Of a DNA stretch of 8,226 nt, positions 6,160 to 8,226 are shown in pieces. The position numbers were made by a program, and so were the translations under genes. The notes under the pieces are model-generated. The model was not told where the DNA came from. It saw only the letters and a program-made list of their open reading frames with translations, and did no database searches. This DNA comes from Candidatus Dormiibacterota bacterium (lineage in GTDB: Bacteria > Chloroflexota > Dormibacteria > UBA8260 > Bog-877): positions 8,700-16,925 of the forward strand of contig PKXR01000213.1 in assembly GCA_003133485.1 (NCBI GenBank), written 5' to 3'. How positions within the stretch are numbered: the first letter of the stretch is position 1; each line of letters starts with the position of its first letter.

Positions 6160-7163
6160 CACTCGCTCCTCCGGTCGTCCACCGCCGGGTCACCGTCGGC
6201 GGCTCCCATCTTGCTCCCCTGCGCCGCCAGGCGTTGGAGGACCGCCTCGGCGACCCGCTCCGGGTGGGCCAGGCGGAGCTCCTCTGAGAGCAGCTCCGAC
6301 CCGGGCTGGGACAGGAGGTGGCGGGCAAAGTCGGCCGCGTAGGCTCCGACCAGTTCCACCACTTCGTCGCGGAGCCGGCGCGCCGATCGAGACTCCTGCG
6401 CCCCGCTGCCGACCAGATGGACGTGGTGCTGGTCGAGCGCATCGGCCAGTTCCTGCACTCCCTCGACGCCATTAGCGGCCACGGTAGGGATCACCGGCAC
6501 CTGCCAGACCCCCTCCTCGCGGTGAGTCCGGACCAGTTCCTTCAACTCCCGCACCACCCGATCCACTCCGGCCAGATCCGCCTTGTTGACCGCGAAGAGG
6601 TCGGCGATCTCGGTGATCCCGGCCTTGATCACCTGGACCCCGTCGCCCGCGGCGGGGGTGGTGACCACCACCACCGAGTCGGCGATCTCACAGATCTCAA
6701 GTTCCGACTGGCCCACCCCGACAGTCTCCACCAGCACCATCTCCCAGCCCAAAGCGGTGAGCAGGCGGACCGTCGCTCGGGTGGCCAGGGAGACGCCACC
6801 CAGGTGGCCGCGGGCGCCCATGCTGCGAATGAAGACGCCCCGATCCAGGGCATGGCGCTGCATGCGGACCCGGTCGCCGAGGATCGCACCGCCGGTGAAG
6901 GGGCTGTTGGGGTCGACCGCGAGGATGGCCACCCGCCGCTCCTGATTTCGCCACAGCGCGGTCAGTCCATCAGCGATCGTGCTCTTGCCGCTGCCGGGGG
7001 GCCCGGTCAGTCCGATGATCTGGGTCGCCGGCTCCGCTCCCGGCGCGCGTCTGGCGACCAGTTCTTGGATCAGGTCCCCGGTGCCCGGCTGGCGAGTCTC
7101 GATGGCCGAGATCGCCTGGGCCAGCGCCCGAGTGTCTCCAGCCAGGAGAGGATCTAGCTGCAC
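6159..7163 (-). CDS. meaB: MeaB/ArgK-type G-protein chaperone of the B12-dependent mutase
   Basis: MeaB is a SIMIBI-class GTPase that gates loading of adenosylcobalamin into the mutase and protects or repairs the enzyme after inactivation. The 334-aa product has an N-terminal helical region, Walker [10 protein letters not shown] (54-62), [25 protein letters not shown] switch sequence split across 81-101, Walker B/switch [12 protein letters not shown] (145-154), the switch III-like [11 protein letters not shown] (173-183) and the guanine-specificity motif NKADL (193-197). A C-terminal helical dimerisation arm follows. The last 15 or so residues are charged and low-complexity. The start is a GTG: the only nearby ATG (7173) is out of frame and no in-frame start lies upstream. 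It is the first gene of a two-gene operon with the mutase large subunit. In fused IcmF the G-domain also precedes the mutase domain, so the gene order mirrors that fusion. Confidence 0.94.
   Translation of the reverse strand: MQLDPLLAGDTRALAQAISAIETRQPGTGDLIQELVARRAPGAEPATQIIGLTGPPGSGKSTIADGLTALWRNQERRVAILAVDPNSPFTGGAILGDRVRMQRHALDRGVFIRSMGARGHLGGVSLATRATVRLLTALGWEMVLVETVGVGQSELEICEIADSVVVVTTPAAGDGVQVIKAGITEIADLFAVNKADLAGVDRVVRELKELVRTHREEGVWQVPVIPTVAANGVEGVQELADALDQHHVHLVGSGAQESRSARRLRDEVVELVGAYAADFARHLLSQPGSELLSEELRLAHPERVAEAVLQRLAAQGSKMGAADGDPAVDDRRSE
6166..6170 (-). promoter_or_regulatory. Ribosome binding site of the mutase large subunit inside meaB
   Basis: The minus strand reads AGGAG, then CGAGTG, then the ATG at 6159: a well-placed Shine-Dalgarno within the last codons of meaB. 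It favours the ATG over the GTG three bases earlier, and a coupled meaB-mutase operon. Confidence 0.7.
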
Positions 7164-7635
7164 GTCGAGCCATGGTAGGTAGTAAGTGGGTCTACCAACC
7201 GGCCGCGGCCGTCTCGAGCCCAGGGACGAGACCCACGTCTGCGTCCAGATCTAGTGCGCGGAATTTCAAGTCCTTGGGGGGAAGACCTTGCAGAATGCGG
7301 AACTTGGATGATTTCGAGGTTGCGCAGTGATCATGGTCCAACTTCAAGTGCCCAAGGGCCAGGTACAGTTGCCGCAGGACTCGTCGACCGCGTCGCGGCG
7401 GGCCCGCTGACTGCCAACAGCGGTGCAGTGCGTTCAGCGAGACCGCCGGGCGGGGTGCGGGATCCGGGCACTCCACCCGTTAGCGGTCTCCAGGATGAGG
7501 GTGTCCCCCACCACCGCCCGCCACTGCCCGATCGGGTCGGAGCGCCAACTCCAGCCTGGGCTGTCGGTTTCCGACCGGAAAAGCGTTGCGCCATCACGGG
7601 AACGAGCGAGACGTGACTGTGGCGACAGCAGGAGG
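7164..7635. other. Gene-poor, lower-GC spacer between meaB and the methyltransferase
   Basis: No confident gene is visible in these 472 bp. GC falls to 51% over 7251-7350 by direct count. Small symmetric elements are present: the perfect 12-bp palindrome CGGCCGCGGCCG at 7200-7211; an inverted repeat GTCTCG (7211-7216) with CGAGAC (7227-7232); and a GTCGG-TTT-CCGAC hairpin at 7563-7575, which overlaps the alternative TTTCCG-AC-CGGAAA at 7568-7581. None is followed by a T-run typical of an intrinsic terminator. A minus-strand frame at 7192-7476 (ending ..LVPGLETAAAGW) is open but matches no family I recognise. I see no tRNA, CRISPR or insertion-sequence ends. It reads as a junction between core genes and a variable region. 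Confidence 0.5.
7172..7177 (-). promoter_or_regulatory. Candidate -10 element for the meaB-mutase operon
   Basis: The minus strand reads TACCAT, 8 nt before the GTG at 7163, with no Shine-Dalgarno between. TTGGTA (7198-7193) could be a -35 with a short 15-bp spacer. The geometry predicts a leaderless meaB transcript. Confidence 0.35.
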
Positions 7636-7658
7636 TCAGATGCTCGGCGCTTCGGCAC
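7434..7658 (-). CDS. Hypothetical short ORF or 3' remnant of a lost gene
   Basis: This is a 74-codon minus-strand frame starting at a GTG that overlaps the end of the methyltransferase by 23 bp. The C-terminal half (GWSWRSDPIGQWRAVVGD, then TLILETANGWSARIPHP) has codons that mostly end in G or C and a protein-like mix of Trp, hydrophobic and acidic residues. The first half has mixed third positions and looks less coding. No Shine-Dalgarno precedes the GTG, and no alternative ATG is available. It may be the tail of a longer gene whose 5' part was replaced when the methyltransferase arrived, a genuine small protein, or chance. I do not recognise the family. Confidence 0.25.
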   Translation of the reverse strand: MPKRRASDLLLSPQSRLARSRDGATLFRSETDSPGWSWRSDPIGQWRAVVGDTLILETANGWSARIPHPARRSR

Positions 7659-8226
7659 GAGGTAAGACGTACAGGTCCTGATGGCCCCACCAGTAGGCGC
7701 TCTTGAAGGCGGCGAGCGGGGCCCCGACCGATCGGAACAGCTCGGCGATTACGTAGTCCGGCGTCGTCAATGACGATCCATACTCGTCCCGATCCAAATC
7801 GCCCTGCTCGCTGTTGGGCACGAACCAGAAGCCGCTCTCGGGAATCTCCGGATTGCCAAAGTTAGGAAGGCTCGCTAGGCCGTGGGTGGTGAAGACTAGG
7901 ATTCCTCCCGGGCTCACGGCGGCGAAGAGGGCCTGAAGCCATCTGCCGAAGGTCGCCTCGGGCACGTGAGAGAAGAATGACAGCGCGAACACGACGTCGA
8001 AGGTTCGCCCGAGTGCGAGATCTTCGGGCACGTGCTGTGACAAGGTCGCGGCCTCCCCCAACTGGTCTCGGATGAAGTCGATTGCTTGTTGGTGAATGTC
8101 ACAGCTCACACGATCGGCACCACCGAGCGCGTTGCGAAGGTGCCGAGTCACCATACCGTAGCCCGACGCGAACTCCAGCAATGAGTACCTTCCGCTCGGA
8201 CTCTTGATCTTTAGGTGCTCGCGGAC
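7636..8226 (-). CDS. Class I SAM-dependent methyltransferase, 5'-truncated by window edge
   Basis: This is a Rossmann-fold methyltransferase of the Methyltransf_11/12/25 type. The frame is open to the last base of the window: VREHLKIKSPSGRYS precedes the SAM-binding motif I LLEFASGYGMVTRHL, so the TTG at 8181 is not the true start and the gene begins outside. After motif I come CDIHQQAIDF (acidic residue after strand 2), TFDVVFALSFFSHVPE (motif IV region) and LFAAVSPGGILVFTTHG. The C-terminus has NSEQGDLDRDEYGSSLTTPDYV, AELFRSVG and WWGHQDLYVL. 196 residues are visible. GC is 60-65% in counted 100-bp stretches, lower than in meaB or the mutase genes. Such methyltransferases often sit in surface-glycan loci; with no neighbours visible beyond it, the substrate is unknown. 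Confidence 0.85.
   Translation of the reverse strand, partial: VREHLKIKSPSGRYSLLEFASGYGMVTRHLRNALGGADRVSCDIHQQAIDFIRDQLGEAATLSQHVPEDLALGRTFDVVFALSFFSHVPEATFGRWLQALFAAVSPGGILVFTTHGLASLPNFGNPEIPESGFWFVPNSEQGDLDRDEYGSSLTTPDYVIAELFRSVGAPLAAFKSAYWWGHQDLYVLPRAEAPSI

Noticed and set aside
6318..7157. 279-codon plus-strand open frame antisense to meaB
   Set aside because: His/Asp/Gly/Arg-rich antisense shadow of a conserved GTPase gene.
7563..7581. Hairpin GTCGG-TTT-CCGAC as a terminator
   Set aside because: The stem is only 5 bp, and no T-run follows it on either strand.
7254..7616. 120-codon plus-strand frame in the spacer, and the overlapping 119-codon minus-strand frame 7331-7690
   Set aside because: Both are rich in Pro, Gly, Ser and Arg with no motif and conflict with each other; they look like chance open frames.

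Overview
The window is GC-rich, densely packed bacterial chromosome (about 75% GC by hand count over 6241-6340). It holds housekeeping genes and a B12-dependent acyl-CoA mutase system. The bL25/CTC-type ribosomal protein, RarA, a YacP-like NYN nuclease and a mutase split into large and small subunits would fit a Chloroflexota, Dormibacterota or Actinomycetota-like lineage. This placement is a guess: no rRNA or marker protein was compared.

Layout from left to right. (1) The 3' part of rarA (+, cut by the left edge) converges on rplY (bL25, -). (2) rplY lies downstream of a 140-aa B12-binding mutase small subunit (-), with a structured leader between them. (3) A 74-bp divergent spacer carries back-to-back promoter-like elements and a TGTA-N7-TACA palindrome. 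It leads into a plus-strand block: an XRE-type regulator, a degenerate ADP-ribosylglycohydrolase-like protein and a NYN/YacP-like RNase. (4) On the minus strand, meaB (G-protein chaperone) overlaps the mutase large subunit by one base. (5) About 470 bp without a confident gene follows, dipping to 51% GC (counted over 7251-7350). (6) A class I SAM methyltransferase (-) runs off the right edge and has lower GC (60-65%) than the core genes.

How the genes work together. The large subunit (562 aa), the small subunit (140 aa) and MeaB form a complete adenosylcobalamin mutase with its protective GTPase. Such enzymes are normally labelled methylmalonyl-CoA mutase. Here the two residues that contact the substrate carboxylate in methylmalonyl-CoA mutase (Tyr89 and Arg207, P. 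shermanii numbering) align with Phe and Gln. That is the isobutyryl-CoA mutase pattern, so an IcmA/IcmB-like role in branched/straight-chain acyl-CoA interconversion is the better hypothesis. The subunit genes are separated by the three plus-strand genes.

Most unusual points: the ICM-type specificity pair; the pseudoenzyme-like ADP-ribosylglycohydrolase coupled to a NYN RNase behind an XRE regulator; a repeated pattern in which first genes of transcription units lack a Shine-Dalgarno but have a -10-like hexamer 7-8 nt before the start codon (candidate leaderless mRNAs); and a compositional boundary upstream of meaB.
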